From Actinomycetes bacterium (GTDB lineage: Bacteria; Actinomycetota; Actinomycetes; Propionibacteriales; Propionibacteriaceae): a stretch of 5,815 nucleotides of DNA. The position numbers and the translations under genes are program-made. Positions 5,674-5,815 of the stretch are shown here, piece by piece; the stretch's first letter is position 1; each line of letters begins with the position of its first letter. The stretch covers positions 1 through 5,815 of the forward strand of contig JAEYNS010000104.1 in assembly GCA_023412435.1 (NCBI GenBank). The letters are read 5' to 3'. The notes beneath the pieces were generated by a model. That model worked only from the letters and a program-made list of their open reading frames with translations. It made no database searches and was not told the DNA's origin.

Positions 5674-5815
5674 ATGACCAGTGACTACAACGACAACCCG
5701 GACCAGACCCGGTTCCCCGCCGAGGACATGCCGAGCCGGCAGCCGTCGGTGAACCCCGAGGTCGACCCTGTGCACCCCGTGGGCGACCCCTCGGTCGACC
5801 AGCCGTTGCCCGAGC
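5674..5815 (+). CDS. Acidic, proline-rich N-terminus of unidentified protein, cut by window edge
   Basis: I do not recognise this gene. Only the first 47 codons are visible (MTSDYNDNPDQTRFPAED and onward), and the frame is still open at the window end. Ten of 47 residues are Asp or Glu, ten are Pro, and only two are Arg, with no Lys. It contains no hydrophobic run and no signal peptide, so this part should be disordered and soluble. Loose internal similarity (NPEVDPVHP and GDPSVDQP) suggests low-complexity expansion. Such tails often precede a membrane or DNA-binding domain in Actinobacteria, but nothing here shows which. The strong AGGAGG at 5663-5668 supports the start. It diverges from trxB across 204 nt. 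No clear plus-strand promoter is visible; TAAGGG at 5605-5610 is a weak -10 guess without a properly spaced -35. Confidence 0.7.
   Translation, partial: MTSDYNDNPDQTRFPAEDMPSRQPSVNPEVDPVHPVGDPSVDQPLPE

Noticed and set aside
5669..5677. Two-codon upstream frame ATG CCA TGA overlapping the start of the right-edge gene
   Set aside because: Its ATG directly touches the AGGAGG site, leaving no room for ribosome placement, so it is most likely chance.
5476..5775. Minus-strand open frame upstream of trxB
   Set aside because: It would cover the SigR-like promoter and run against the right-edge gene, which has a strong Shine-Dalgarno. Its Arg-rich composition looks non-coding.

Overview
The window is GC-rich (roughly 70% by eye), densely packed chromosomal DNA with the codon use and weak or GTG starts typical of an actinobacterium. 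The best organism clue is a textbook SigR/SigH-type promoter in front of trxB, together with a trxB-trxA pair, a small GNAT acetyltransferase, a PLP aminotransferase and a D-Ala-D-Ala-ligase-like ATP-grasp enzyme. From memory, this neighbourhood often lies beside parAB/oriC in Actinobacteria. No ParA, ParB or rRNA is visible here, so origin proximity and genus remain inference.

Layout from left to right. Positions 1-2701, minus strand: a tight run reading leftwards, PLP aminotransferase (1379-2701), Ddl-family ligase (403-1368) and a SURF1-like membrane protein cut by the window edge (1-398). Gaps are 10 and 4 nt, so this looks like one operon. Positions 2702-2760: a 59-nt divergent control region with a -10-like hexamer and a perfect 6-bp dyad. 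Positions 2761-3288, plus strand: the GNAT protein, transcribed away from the aminotransferase. Its stop codon abuts the stop of the convergent methionine aminopeptidase inside a perfect 14-bp palindrome. Positions 3289-5469, minus strand: a leftward operon trxB (4501-5469), trxA (4103-4426), map (3289-4065). Positions 5470-5673: a divergent intergenic region with a perfect GGGAAT-N18-GTT promoter for trxB and a dyad in the trxB leader. Positions 5674-5815, plus strand: the start of an unidentified, acidic, proline-rich protein with a strong Shine-Dalgarno, cut by the right edge.

How the genes work together. trxB and trxA form a complete NADPH-thioredoxin reductase-thioredoxin pair, and the promoter predicts thiol-stress induction. 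The methionine aminopeptidase may share that transcript. The aminotransferase, Ddl-like ligase and divergent GNAT look like an amino-acid or cell-wall-precursor module of unknown product. SURF1 is normally a cytochrome c oxidase assembly factor, but no oxidase gene is in view. I see no mobile element, CRISPR array, tRNA, rRNA or long repeat. There is no clear evidence of a wholly new system; the least explained parts are the aminotransferase/ligase/GNAT trio and the placement of map behind trxA.
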